From positions 1-48,098 of the forward strand of contig JANRIF010000208.1 in the NCBI GenBank assembly GCA_033765245.1: 48,098 nucleotides of DNA. Reading direction: 5' to 3'. A program made the translations under genes and the position numbers. The notes under the pieces are model-generated. The model was not told where the DNA came from. It ran no database searches and was given only the letters and a program-made list of their open reading frames with translations. Below, in pieces: positions 26,509 to 35,208 of this stretch (positions within the stretch are counted from its first letter, which is position 1; each line of letters begins with the position of its first letter). Origin of the DNA: GCA-002840015 sp033765245. GTDB lineage: Bacteria > Pseudomonadota > Gammaproteobacteria > Xanthomonadales > Xanthomonadaceae.

Positions 26509-27884
26509 GCGCCGTGACGGCCCGCCGCCAGCAGCGCCGGCAGCGCTGGTGTGCGCATCTGGGCGAACGCGGGGCCGAGATTGGAGTGCGTCGGCCGCCG
26601 ATCGCCGAAGGCACGTTGACCCGGGTGGTCGGACTCGCGCTGGAAGCGGTAGGTTGCGAGTCGGCCATGGGCGGGCGCTGCCTGGTGGTGGGCGGCGACG
26701 GTCACGAACTGGAAACCGAGGTGGTGGGTTTTTCCGGCGACCGCCTGTTTCTGATGCCGATCGGCGATGTGCACGGAGTGACCCCGAATTCGCGCGTGCT
26801 GCCGTGCGCCGGGCAATCGGAAATCGCGGTTGGCGACGCCCTGCTGGGCCGCGTGATCGATGCCGGCGGACGCCCGCTCGACGGCCGCGGGCCGTTGCGC
26901 TGCGAGTCGCGCATCCGTCTTGCCGGTGTGCCGATCAACCCAATGGAGCGCGCTCCGATTCGCGAGCCGATCGACGTCGGCGTGCGCGCGATCAACGCCA
27001 TGATGACGGTGGGGCGCGGCCAGCGCATGGGCCTGTTCGCCGGCAGTGGTGTCGGCAAAAGCACCCTGCTGGGCATGATGACGCGCTTCACCGATGCCGA
27101 CGTGATCGTGGTCGGACTGATTGGCGAACGCGGTCGCGAGGTCAAGGAATTCGTCGAGAACACGCTCGGCGAAAGCGGCCGCCAGCGTGCGGTGGTGGTG
27201 GCGGCGCCGGCTGACAGTCCGCCGCTGTCGCGGTTGCGCGGAGCGTGGATGGCAACCGCCATTGCCGAGCACTTCCGCGACCGCGGCTTGAAGGTGTTGT
27301 TGTTGATGGACTCGCTGACCCGCTTTGCGCAGGCACAGCGCGAGATCGCGCTGGCGATCGGCGAGCCGCCGGCGACCAAGGGCTATCCGCCCTCGGTGTT
27401 CGCTCGTCTCCCGGCTTTGGTGGAGCGCGCTGGCACCGACGCCACCGGACGCGGCTCGATTACCGCCTTCTACACCGTACTCACCGAAGGCGACGACTAC
27501 CGCCACGACCCGATTGCCGATGCCGCGCGTGCCATCCTCGACGGGCAGGTGGTGTTGTCGCGCGATCTTGCCGAGGCCGCGCATTTCCCCGCCATCGACA
27601 TCGAAGGCTCGGTCAGTCGCGTGATGGATGCGATCGCCACCAAGCCCCACTTGCAGAGCGCGCAGCGCATGCGCCAGTTGTATTCGGCCTACCGCCAGCA
27701 GCGCGACCTGATCGCGGTTGGCGCGTATCAGAAAGGCAGCGACCCCAAGGTGGACGAAGCCATCGCCCGCTGGCCCGAGATTTCCGCGTTCCTGCAGCAA
27801 AGCGTGGACCAGCGCGCGCCACTGCCCGATTCGGTGAGCGCGTTGGAAAAGGTGCTTGGCGCGCCGCTTGGAGCCGTTAAATGA
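26505..27884 (+). CDS. fliI: flagellum-specific ATP synthase (export ATPase)
   Basis: The hexameric ATPase that unfolds export substrates for the flagellar type III system. The 459 residues have Walker A GSGVGKST at about 180, the ATPase alpha/beta-type signatures PSVFARLPALVERAG and ALAIGEPPATKGYPPS, and the RAINAMMTVGRGQRMGLFAG lead-in. It overlaps both neighbours by ATGA, so fliH, fliI and fliJ are likely translated as a coupled set. Confidence 0.96.
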   Translation: MSAVTARRQQRRQRWCAHLGERGAEIGVRRPPIAEGTLTRVVGLALEAVGCESAMGGRCLVVGGDGHELETEVVGFSGDRLFLMPIGDVHGVTPNSRVLPCAGQSEIAVGDALLGRVIDAGGRPLDGRGPLRCESRIRLAGVPINPMERAPIREPIDVGVRAINAMMTVGRGQRMGLFAGSGVGKSTLLGMMTRFTDADVIVVGLIGERGREVKEFVENTLGESGRQRAVVVAAPADSPPLSRLRGAWMATAIAEHFRDRGLKVLLLMDSLTRFAQAQREIALAIGEPPATKGYPPSVFARLPALVERAGTDATGRGSITAFYTVLTEGDDYRHDPIADAARAILDGQVVLSRDLAEAAHFPAIDIEGSVSRVMDAIATKPHLQSAQRMRQLYSAYRQQRDLIAVGAYQKGSDPKVDEAIARWPEISAFLQQSVDQRAPLPDSVSALEKVLGAPLGAVK

Positions 27885-28321
27885 GCCGCCGCACCGACAC
27901 CATGCAGCAGGTCGCCGGGCTGGCAGGGGAATCCGCCGACACCCAGATGCGCGAACTTGCCGACCGGCAGAAATCGCTGTCCGAAGGCGAGGCGCAACTG
28001 GCCGAACTGCAGCGCTTTCTGCAGGAATACCAGCACACCGATCCGCAGGCATCGCTGTCGATGACGCAATTGATGAACCGCCAGCAGTTCCTGCAACGCA
28101 TCAAGGATGCGATTGCGTTCCAGCAAGGCGCGGTCGAGCGACTGCGGGTCTCGCTGGAGGATCAGCGCCAGCTCTGGATGCAGGCGCGCAACCGCGCCAA
28201 GGCACTCGACAGCGTCGCCCAGCGCATGGAAGCCGGCGACAACCGTGCCAGCGAACGCCACGAACAGAGCGAAGCCGACGAACGCGCGCAACGCAGCACC
28301 AGCATCTGGGACACCGATTGA
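27881..28321 (+). CDS. fliJ: flagellar export protein FliJ
   Basis: A 146-residue, almost wholly helical coiled-coil protein that links FliI to the export gate. The pattern ELADRQKSLSEGEAQLAELQRFLQEY and FLQRIKDAIAFQQGAVERLR fits FliJ. The start overlaps the fliI stop. Sequence conservation in the family is low, so the call rests on coiled-coil form, size and position. Confidence 0.88.
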   Translation: MSRRTDTMQQVAGLAGESADTQMRELADRQKSLSEGEAQLAELQRFLQEYQHTDPQASLSMTQLMNRQQFLQRIKDAIAFQQGAVERLRVSLEDQRQLWMQARNRAKALDSVAQRMEAGDNRASERHEQSEADERAQRSTSIWDTD

Positions 28322-28322
28322 G

Positions 28323-28338
28323 TGGCACGAAACCTGCT
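28323..28338 (+). promoter_or_regulatory. sigma54 promoter of fliK
   Basis: TGGCAC-N5-CTGCT, with exact TGGCAC and GG-N10-GC. It starts two bases after the fliJ stop and lies 57 bp before fliK, so fliK can be transcribed apart from fliEFGHIJ. Confidence 0.75.
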
Positions 28339-28394
28339 AATCGAGCGTTGTCGGTTGCACATTTCTTCGAGTCCGAATCCAGCGAGTCTCCCTC

Positions 28395-29579
28395 ATGCCC
28401 ATCGCGTCCATTGCTCCATCGCCGGCTGTGACCGTTGCGCCTGCCGCTGCCGGCGCCAGTGTCGCGGGCGTTGGCGTGGCCGGCCCCAGCCCGTTCCAGG
28501 CGTTGCTGGCGCCGGCGTTGTTGAGTGCGCCGGCTGCAACGGGAACGGAACCTACGCCCGCCATCGTGCCAGCCGCCGGCGCCGAAGCGTCCGCTCCGGT
28601 GTTGCCCACCGTTCCAACCCAAGATGCCCTGGCGGTCGACGATGGCGACGCCGTTGCCGCCTCGACCTTGGCCGACGGCAACTCTTTGCCGGGCCCTGCC
28701 GGCGCGGTGTTGACGATACCTGGGCTGGCGATCGGCACCGCCGCGGCAGGTAGCGCGTTGGCGCCGCCGGTGCGCACGCCGCTGGCGACAGGCGTTTCGC
28801 GAACCGCTGTCGCCGGCGCCAGCGTCACCGAGCCGGCGCCCGAGCCGATAGCGATCGGCATCACCGGCGAGCCGACCGTGGCGCTCGCGGTGGACCCCGA
28901 CCTCGCCACCGGCAACGCCGCGGGCACTGCGTATCTGGATCGCTTCAACAGCGGTCCGCACCGCCTGCCGGTGGTTCCCGGCGAGGATATTGCCGTCGAT
29001 CCGGATGTCGGCGCCGCGTTGGCGGAGGCCGGCAAGGGCGGTGGCATCGAAGCGGCGGACGGCGGCAACGTGGCATCGGTCGCGGCGCACCCGCGGCCGA
29101 CCACCGTCGCCACCCCGGCACCGCCGGTGCTGGACGCGCCATCGCCAGGATTCCGCGAGTCTCCCGGCAGCGCGCAGTGGCAGCGCGCGTTGGACGACCA
29201 GTTGCTGCTGATGGTGAACAAGGGCGGTCAGCACGCGCGCATTCGCATGCACCCGGAGGAAATGGGGCAGCTCGATATCCGCATTGTGGTGGGCAACGAC
29301 CGGGTCGACCTGAATTTCGCGGTCCAGCACCCGACGGTGGCGGCGGCGGTGCATCAGCATCTGCCGCATCTGGCGCAGTTGTTCGCCGAACAGGGTCTGG
29401 CGATGGGGCAGGCGTCGGTATCGCAGCAGCAGGCCGACGGCGGCAGTCAGGCCAGCGGCGGCGATGGTCGCGCGCCGCAGTCCGGGGCGAACGCCTGGCC
29501 CAGTCAGGGCGAGGAGATCGTGAGCACGCCGGGCGCCTGGAGCCCGCTCAACCGCGGCTTGTTCGACGCCTTCGCCTGA
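28395..29579 (+). CDS. fliK: flagellar hook-length control protein
   Basis: Measures hook length and triggers the switch from hook to filament export. The 394 residues are Ala/Pro/Val-rich and of low complexity over the first 250, as is typical of the ruler part. The conserved C-terminal domain (RIRMHPEEMGQLDIRIVVG, AVQHPTVAAAVHQHLPHL, GQASVSQQQADG) is the region that contacts FlhB. ATG 28395 lies after a sigma54 promoter-like site. FlhB, its partner, is encoded at 34054. Confidence 0.92.
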   Translation: MPIASIAPSPAVTVAPAAAGASVAGVGVAGPSPFQALLAPALLSAPAATGTEPTPAIVPAAGAEASAPVLPTVPTQDALAVDDGDAVAASTLADGNSLPGPAGAVLTIPGLAIGTAAAGSALAPPVRTPLATGVSRTAVAGASVTEPAPEPIAIGITGEPTVALAVDPDLATGNAAGTAYLDRFNSGPHRLPVVPGEDIAVDPDVGAALAEAGKGGGIEAADGGNVASVAAHPRPTTVATPAPPVLDAPSPGFRESPGSAQWQRALDDQLLLMVNKGGQHARIRMHPEEMGQLDIRIVVGNDRVDLNFAVQHPTVAAAVHQHLPHLAQLFAEQGLAMGQASVSQQQADGGSQASGGDGRAPQSGANAWPSQGEEIVSTPGAWSPLNRGLFDAFA

Positions 29580-29602
29580 GCGGCGAGCGGCGCGTCTGCT
29601 GT

Positions 29603-29629
29603 TTGTCGGAGCGCGCTCGCGCGCGACAG
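29603..29629. repeat. REP-like hairpin element, copy 2
   Basis: The same 27-nt element as at 12672-12698, with two base differences. Here TGTC and GACA add to the GCGCGC stem, giving a stronger hairpin 24 bp after the fliK stop. It is not followed by a T run, so it is more likely an RNA-stabilising or REP-type element than a standard terminator. Confidence 0.6.
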
Positions 29630-29798
29630 ATGCGCCACGGCTATCGCAGCGGTCGGTTACTGCGCGATGTCGTGCCTTCGCTTCGCTCGGTTGCCCGCAC
29701 GGCGCCTCGCATCGGGAATGCCCCAGCCGTCAATTTCCCGACATCCAAGATGTTGCGAAAAACATAACAACACCAATAGCTTGAAGCGTTGATCCGGA

Positions 29799-29814
29799 TG
29801 GCACAACGTTTGCA
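29799..29814 (+). promoter_or_regulatory. sigma54 promoter of fliL
   Basis: TGGCAC-N5-TTGCA, an exact match to the sigma54 consensus and the best in the window. It lies 42 bp before fliL and would drive the fliL-to-flhA genes. Confidence 0.88.
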
Positions 29815-29855
29815 TGTCCAGGGTAAGCAAATGACTTACCGACAGGACGCATCCG

Positions 29856-30467
29856 ATGGCCGACGTAGATCCGATCTCGCGCGACAACGACGCTCCGGCT
29901 CCCGCCGCGACGCCCGGGAAAAAGCGCGCCTGGTTGTTGCCGGCGCTGGCAGTGGTCGGGGCGCTGGTGATCGGCGGCGGCGCTTACTTTGCCGGGCGCT
30001 TGACCTCGCATCCGGCCGATGACGCCACCGAAAGCGACGAAGCGGCGGACGCCGAGCCGGCCAAGGCAAATGCCAAGGCGAAGAAGGGCGACGCTGCCAA
30101 GCAGGGCAAGGACGCCAAGGGAAAGTCCAAGGCCAAGGCGGAAAAGCGCGTGCCGCTGTATTACGCGATGGAGCCGGCCTTCGTGGTCAATTACCAGGAC
30201 TTGCAGGCGTTGCGTTTCCTGCAGGTGGGCGTGCAGGTGATGGCATACAGCCAGGCCGATCTGGACGCGCTCAAGGCCAACGAACCGCTGGCGCGCAATG
30301 CGCTGGTGATGTTGTTCAGCGGTCAGACCTACGACGCTCTGATCTCGCGCGAGGGCAAGGAAAAGTTGCGTGAGGACGCCTTGCAGGAGTTGCGCAAGGT
30401 GATCGCCGAGCACGCCAGCAAGGACAGCCTGCAGGCGGTGTATTTCACCAGCTTCGTGATGCAGTGA
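29856..30467 (+). CDS. fliL: flagellar basal body-associated protein FliL
   Basis: A stator-associated membrane protein, 203 residues. One transmembrane segment lies at about 25-46. An acidic stretch is followed by an unusually long Lys/Ala-rich linker (69-98, 14 lysines or more), then the conserved periplasmic domain (YYAMEPAFVVNYQD, LQVGVQVMAYS, IRDALVML-like NALVMLFSGQTYD). ATG 29856 follows GACAGGACGC. It is the first gene after the best sigma54 promoter. Confidence 0.92.
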   Translation: MADVDPISRDNDAPAPAATPGKKRAWLLPALAVVGALVIGGGAYFAGRLTSHPADDATESDEAADAEPAKANAKAKKGDAAKQGKDAKGKSKAKAEKRVPLYYAMEPAFVVNYQDLQALRFLQVGVQVMAYSQADLDALKANEPLARNALVMLFSGQTYDALISREGKEKLREDALQELRKVIAEHASKDSLQAVYFTSFVMQ

Positions 30468-30477
30468 GCGGACGACC

Positions 30478-31482
30478 GTGAGCGACCTCCTCAGCCAAGA
30501 CGAAATCGATGCACTGCTCAATGGCGTGAGCAGTGGGGACATCGATACCGAAGCGCCGCCGCTGGCCGACGGCGAAGTCCGTGCGTTCGACTTCACCGAG
30601 CAGGACCGCATCGTGCGCGGCCGCCTGCCCACGCTGGAGATGGTCAACGAGCGCTTCATGCGCTACGTCCGCAATGCGCTGTTCAACTTGCTGCGCAAGA
30701 CCTGCGAGGTGTCGGCGTTGGGCGTGAAGATGTCCAAGTTCTCCGACTACGTGCACGGGCTGTCGGTCCCCACCAGCCTCAATCTGGTGAAGATGAAGCC
30801 GTTGCGTGGCACTGCGCTGTATGTGCTGGAGCCGACCCTGGTGTTCACCGTCATCGACAATTTCTTCGGTGGCGACGGCCGCTACAAGGTGCGCATCGAG
30901 GGCCGCGACTTCACCGCCACCGAGAACCGGGTGATCCAGATACTGCTGCGCGAAATCTTCGTGGCGATGGTGGAAGCCTGGCAGCCGGTGATGAAGATCG
31001 ATTTCGAATTCCAGAACTCGGAGATGAATCCGCAGTTCGCCAGCATCGTCAGCCCCACCGAGACCGTGGTGGTGTCGCGCTTCCGGGTGGAACTGGAAGG
31101 CGGCGGCGGCGAAATTCATCTGACCTTGCCGTACTCGATGGTGGAGCCGATCCGCGACCTGCTCGACGCCGGCGTGCAAAGCGACCGCGCCGAGCAGGAC
31201 GAGCGCTGGAGCGAACTGCTGCGCGATGACGTGCTGGACGCCGAGCTTCAGATCTCGTCGTTGCTGCTGGAGACCTCGCTCAGCATCGGCGACTTTCTCA
31301 ACATGCGGCCCGGCGACGTGATTCCGGTGGAGCTTCCCGAGCACGTCACCGTATTTGCCGAGGACGTGCCGTTCTACAAGGCGCGCTTCGGCGTGGCCAA
31401 CGGCAACAACGCACTGGCGCTGGCGCGCCCGCTGCGGCGGCGCGGCGCAAAACGGGTGGAACTGGCCAAGGGGCAATCATGA
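30478..31482 (+). CDS. fliM: flagellar motor switch protein FliM
   Basis: The C-ring protein that receives phosphorylated CheY. The 334 residues start at GTG 30478 with MSDLLSQDEIDALLNG, the CheY-binding peptide. The middle CheC-like domain includes FDFTEQDRIVRGRLPTLE and NFFGGDGRYKVRIEGRDFT. The C-terminal SpoA domain (ISSLLLETSLSIGDFLNMRPGD) pairs with FliN, whose gene overlaps by ATGA. Confidence 0.96.
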   Translation: MSDLLSQDEIDALLNGVSSGDIDTEAPPLADGEVRAFDFTEQDRIVRGRLPTLEMVNERFMRYVRNALFNLLRKTCEVSALGVKMSKFSDYVHGLSVPTSLNLVKMKPLRGTALYVLEPTLVFTVIDNFFGGDGRYKVRIEGRDFTATENRVIQILLREIFVAMVEAWQPVMKIDFEFQNSEMNPQFASIVSPTETVVVSRFRVELEGGGGEIHLTLPYSMVEPIRDLLDAGVQSDRAEQDERWSELLRDDVLDAELQISSLLLETSLSIGDFLNMRPGDVIPVELPEHVTVFAEDVPFYKARFGVANGNNALALARPLRRRGAKRVELAKGQS

Positions 31483-31838
31483 GCACGCAAAACAATCCGG
31501 CCGGCAACGGCACCGGCAACGATTACGAGCGGGTGGCGTTCGATCCACTCAAGAGCGGCGCCGGCGGCGAGGGCAACGAGGTCAATCTCGACGTCATCCT
31601 CGACGTGCCGGTGACGCTGGCGATGGAAGTCGGGCGCACTCGCATCAGCATCCGCAACCTGCTGCAGCTCAACCAGGGCTCGGTGGTGGAACTCGACCGT
31701 GCGGCCGGCGAGCCGCTCGACGTGTTCGTCAACGGCACCTTGGTGGCGCATGGCGAGGTGGTGGTGATCAACGAAAAGTTCGGCATCCGGCTGACCGATG
31801 TGATCAGCCCTGCCGAGCGCGTGCGCAAGCTCAGATGA
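31479..31838 (+). CDS. fliN: flagellar motor switch protein FliN
   Basis: A C-ring protein of 119 residues. The N-terminal third is Asn/Gly-rich and variable. The SpoA domain reads NLDVILDVPVTLAMEVGRTRISI, LLQLNQGSVVELDR and DVFVNGTLVAHGEVVVINEKFG, all standard. It overlaps fliM at its start and fliO at its stop by ATGA. Confidence 0.96.
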   Translation: MSTQNNPAGNGTGNDYERVAFDPLKSGAGGEGNEVNLDVILDVPVTLAMEVGRTRISIRNLLQLNQGSVVELDRAAGEPLDVFVNGTLVAHGEVVVINEKFGIRLTDVISPAERVRKLR

Positions 31839-32266
31839 GCGCGCCGATGAACACATTCCTGCGCATCGCGTCGGGCCTGGCCCTGCTGGTTCCGGTGGCG
31901 GCGATCGCCGCGCCGGCGGCGGCTCCGGTGGGTCCGGACGTCGGCGCGATGGCGCTGCGGGTGGTGCTCAGTCTGGCCGGCGTGGTGGCCTTGGCGCTGG
32001 CGCTGGCGTGGATGCTGCGCCGGCTGCAACTGGGCGCCACGCACGGCCAGCGCCGCCTGCGGGTGCTGGAGTCGTTGCCGGTGGGTGCCAAGGAGCGGAT
32101 CGTGCTGATCGCGCTGGGCGAGCGGCAGATGCTGCTGGGGGTGGCGCCGGGCAGCGTGCGTGCCTTGCAGATGCTGGACGCGCCGATTCCCGAACCGGTG
32201 CCGGTCGCGGCCTCGGGCTTCGCGCAAGTGCTGGCAAACCTGCGTCGCAACGGGAGCAAGTCATGA
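31835..32266 (+). CDS. fliO: flagellar biosynthesis protein FliO
   Basis: Helps assemble the FliP ring of the export gate. The 143-residue protein has a hydrophobic N-terminus ending in AIAAPAAA (signal-like) and a transmembrane segment (VVLSLAGVVALALALAWML). The cytoplasmic domain carries the family pattern RLRVLESLPVGAKERIVLIALGERQMLLGVAPG. Start is ATG 31835, with ATG 31847 as an alternative. It overlaps fliN and fliP. Confidence 0.9.
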   Translation: MSAPMNTFLRIASGLALLVPVAAIAAPAAAPVGPDVGAMALRVVLSLAGVVALALALAWMLRRLQLGATHGQRRLRVLESLPVGAKERIVLIALGERQMLLGVAPGSVRALQMLDAPIPEPVPVAASGFAQVLANLRRNGSKS

Positions 32267-33000
32267 TGCGGCGTGCGCTCGCGATGCTGATGCTGCTGGC
32301 GCTGCCGTTGTTCGCGCAGGCGCAATCGCTGCCGCTGGTGAGCGTGCAAACCGGCGCCGACGGCGGCCAGACCTGGAGCCTGAGCATCCAGATACTGCTG
32401 CTGATGACCGCGCTGACGCTGTTGCCGGCGCTGCTGCTGATGATGACCTCGTTCACCCGCATCATCATCGTGCTGGGCTTCATGCGTCAGGCGATCGGCA
32501 CCGCGCAGACTCCACCCAATCAGGTGCTGCTGGGGCTGTCGCTGTTCCTCACCGCTTTCATCATGTCGCCGGTGCTGACGCAGTCGTGGAATGAGGGCGT
32601 GCAGCCGTACATGGACGGCAAGCTTGCCCAGAGTGAAGCGCTGACGCTGGCCGCCAAGCCGTTTCGCGGCTTCATGCTGGCGCAGACCCGCGACAGCGAT
32701 CTGGAAATGTTCGCACGCATCGCCCGCAGCGGCGAGTACGCCAGCCGCGAGGATGTGCCGTTCACGGTGCTGGTGCCGTCGTTCGTCACCAGCGAGCTCA
32801 AGACCGCGTTCCAGATGGGTTTTCTGTTGTTCATCCCGTTCCTGGTGATCGATCTGGTGGTGTCCAGCCTGTTGATGTCGATGGGCATGATGATGCTGTC
32901 GCCGATGATCATCTCGTTGCCGTTCAAGGTGATGTTGTTCGTGCTGGTGGACGGCTGGTCGCTGTTGATCGGCACGCTCGCGTCGAGCTTCTACGTGTGA
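32263..33000 (+). CDS. fliP: flagellar export gate protein FliP
   Basis: A core subunit of the export gate, 245 residues. A signal peptide is visible (MMRRALAMLMLLALPLFAQAQ). It is followed by the FliP signatures MMTSFTRIIIVLGFMRQAIG and TPPNQVLLGLSLFLT, the periplasmic loop, and the final hydrophobic hairpin (LLFIPFLVIDLVVSSLLMSMGM, SLPFKVMLFVLVDGW). It begins at ATG 32263 overlapping the fliO stop. Confidence 0.97.
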   Translation: MMRRALAMLMLLALPLFAQAQSLPLVSVQTGADGGQTWSLSIQILLLMTALTLLPALLLMMTSFTRIIIVLGFMRQAIGTAQTPPNQVLLGLSLFLTAFIMSPVLTQSWNEGVQPYMDGKLAQSEALTLAAKPFRGFMLAQTRDSDLEMFARIARSGEYASREDVPFTVLVPSFVTSELKTAFQMGFLLFIPFLVIDLVVSSLLMSMGMMMLSPMIISLPFKVMLFVLVDGWSLLIGTLASSFYV

Positions 33001-33016
33001 TCCCGGAGACCCGTCC

Positions 33017-33286
33017 ATGACCCCCGAATCCGTCATCGAAATCGGTCAGCGCGCGCTGTGGTTGATGCTGCTGCTGAGCGCGCCGATGTTGCTGAGCGCA
33101 CTGGCAATCGGCCTGGTGGTGGGCATGTTCCAGGCCGCAACCCAGATCAACGAGATGACGCTGAGCTTCATCCCCAAGCTGGTGGTGGTGAGCATGGTGA
33201 TCGTGATCAGCGGGCCGTGGATGCTGCGCACGCTGGTGGAGTTCACCCGCGCGCTGATCCAGAGCCTGCCCGAGCTGGTCGGATGA
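33017..33286 (+). CDS. fliQ: flagellar export gate protein FliQ
   Basis: An 89-residue protein with two transmembrane helices and the FliQ pattern ALAIGLVVGMFQAATQINEM and LSFIPKLVVV. Four copies surround the FliP/FliR pore in known systems. ATG 33017 follows CCGGAGAC. The stop overlaps the fliR start. Confidence 0.96.
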   Translation: MTPESVIEIGQRALWLMLLLSAPMLLSALAIGLVVGMFQAATQINEMTLSFIPKLVVVSMVIVISGPWMLRTLVEFTRALIQSLPELVG

Positions 33287-34050
33287 TGGACATCCCGATC
33301 AGCCTGCTCGCCGAATGGGCGCAGCGCCTGGCCTGGTCGCTGGGGCGCATCGCCGGCTTCATGCTGGTGGCGCCGGCGTTCGCCGGAATGACGGTGCCGG
33401 TGCGGGTGAAGATCGGGTTGGGGCTGGCGTTGGCGCTGCTGTTGGCGCCGGTGATCGAGCCGCCGCGCGCCGATGCGTTCGACCCGGCGGGCGCGGCGAT
33501 GCTGGCGCGCGAGCTGATGATCGGCGGCGGCATCGGCCTGACCCTGCGCATGGCGATCGAGGCGATCGCGTTCGGCGGGCAGCTCATCGGCCTGAGCATG
33601 GGCCTGGGCTTTGGCGAGGTGGTCGATCCGGTGTCGGGTGCGCGCACGCCGCAGATCGGGCAGTTCTACGGGCTGCTGGCGACGCTGCTGTTCCTGGCGA
33701 TGGACGGGCATCTGGCGCTGATCGACGTGTTGGCGACCAGTTTCGTGAGCGCGCCGGTCGGCCACGACGGACTGGATGCGCACAGTTGGCGCGCGCTGGT
33801 GGACTACGGCGGCGTGCTGTTCACCGGCGCGCTGCGCATCGCCCTGCCGGCGGTGACCGCGATCCTGGTGGTCAATCTGGGTTTCGGCGTGATGAGCCGC
33901 GCTGCGCCCGCGATGAACCTGTTCGCGGTCGGTTTTCCGGCGGCGTTGGCGGTGGGGTTTCTGGTGATCTGGATCAGTCTTGGCACGGTGCTGCCGGTGT
34001 TCTCGGCGCTGTTCGCCGATGCCATGCAACAACTGGGCGGGTGGCTGTAA
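33283..34050 (+). CDS. fliR: flagellar export gate protein FliR
   Basis: The third pore component, 255 residues, with about six hydrophobic segments. Family features are RIAGFMLVAPAFAG at the start, IGLGLALALLLAP, AFGGQLIGLSMGLGFGEVVDP, and AAPAMNLFAVGFPAALAVGF near the end. ATG 33283 overlaps the fliQ stop and flhB follows after three bases. Confidence 0.96.
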   Translation: MMDIPISLLAEWAQRLAWSLGRIAGFMLVAPAFAGMTVPVRVKIGLGLALALLLAPVIEPPRADAFDPAGAAMLARELMIGGGIGLTLRMAIEAIAFGGQLIGLSMGLGFGEVVDPVSGARTPQIGQFYGLLATLLFLAMDGHLALIDVLATSFVSAPVGHDGLDAHSWRALVDYGGVLFTGALRIALPAVTAILVVNLGFGVMSRAAPAMNLFAVGFPAALAVGFLVIWISLGTVLPVFSALFADAMQQLGGWL

Positions 34051-34053
34051 GCC

Positions 34054-35205
34054 ATGGCCGAGACCGAACAGCACGAACGCACCGAACAACCGACCGCGAA
34101 GCGCCTGCAGGAGGCGCGCGATCGCGGCGAGATTCCGCGCTCGCGCGAGCTCGCCGGCGCCGCGGTCACGGTGGCGGTGCTGCTGTCGCTGATGCTGGTG
34201 ACCGGGCCGGCGACCCATGGCGCGCGCGCGTTGCTGCAGACCGGGCTGGTGTATCGGCCCGAGCAGCTCGCCACCACGCAGGTGATGACGGATGCGTTGG
34301 GCGAGGCGATCAAGATCGGTTGGCTGGTGATCGCGGTGCCGCTGATCGTTGCCGCCATCGCCGCGCTGGTGGGTACGCTCGGCGTCGGCGGCTGGATGTT
34401 CAGCACCGAAGCGCTGGCCCCCAAGCCCGAACGGCTCGACCCGATCAGCGGTTTCAAGCGCCTGTTCTCGCTGCGCGGGGTGGTCGAACTGGGCAAGTCG
34501 TTCGCCAAGTTCCTGGTGGTGGCGCTGATCGCCTGGTGGCTGCTGTCGCGCCAGTTGCCGGTGTTTGCGTCGATCGCGCTGGAGCCGGTGGGGCAGGGCA
34601 TCATGCACGCGCTGCGCCTGATCGGCTGGTCGGCAGTGGCGCTGTCCAGCGGCCTGATCCTGATCGCGGCGGTGGACGCGCCGTGGCAGATTTTCGATTT
34701 CAACAAGCGCATGCGCATGACCCGCGAGGAACTCAAGCGCGAGCAGAAGGAAAGCGACGGCAATCCCGAAGTGCGCAGCAAGATCCGCCAACTGCAACAG
34801 CAGGCGGCGCGCCGCAAGATGATCGCCGAGGTGCCCAAGGCCGACGTGGTGGTCACCAACCCCACCCACTTCGCGGTGGCGCTGCGCTACGACGAGAAGA
34901 CCATGCGCGCGCCGATCGTGGTAGCCAAGGGCGCCGACCTGATGGCGGCGCAGATCCGCGCCATCGCCGGCGAGCATCGCGTCGCCATCGTCGAGGCGCC
35001 ACCGCTGGCGCGCGCGCTGTATCGCCACACCGACATCGGCCAGCCGGTGCCGACCGCGCTGTATCTGGCGGTGGCACAGGTGCTGGCCTACGTGTTCCGG
35101 CTGCGCCGCGCGCTGCGCTACGGCGAGCCGATGCCGGATCCGCCGCAACCGCAGGTCGATCCCTCCCTGCTTGGGCCGTTGGCCCTCAAACCGGAGCAAC
35201 GCTGA
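34054..35205 (+). CDS. flhB: flagellar export switch protein FlhB
   Basis: Controls substrate specificity of the export gate. The 383 residues have four membrane helices and a cytoplasmic domain with the self-cleavage motif NPTH (cut between Asn269 and Pro270) in VVTNPTHFAVALRYD. The N-terminus (TEQPTAKRLQEARDRGEIPR) is typical. FlhB is read by FliK. The C-terminal 30 residues are proline-rich and variable. Confidence 0.97.
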   Translation: MAETEQHERTEQPTAKRLQEARDRGEIPRSRELAGAAVTVAVLLSLMLVTGPATHGARALLQTGLVYRPEQLATTQVMTDALGEAIKIGWLVIAVPLIVAAIAALVGTLGVGGWMFSTEALAPKPERLDPISGFKRLFSLRGVVELGKSFAKFLVVALIAWWLLSRQLPVFASIALEPVGQGIMHALRLIGWSAVALSSGLILIAAVDAPWQIFDFNKRMRMTREELKREQKESDGNPEVRSKIRQLQQQAARRKMIAEVPKADVVVTNPTHFAVALRYDEKTMRAPIVVAKGADLMAAQIRAIAGEHRVAIVEAPPLARALYRHTDIGQPVPTALYLAVAQVLAYVFRLRRALRYGEPMPDPPQPQVDPSLLGPLALKPEQR

Positions 35206-35208
35206 GCC

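Noticed and set aside
29603..29629. Intrinsic terminator after fliK
   Set aside because: The hairpin is strong but is not followed by a T run, and a near-identical copy exists after pgi, so a REP-like repeat is the better call.
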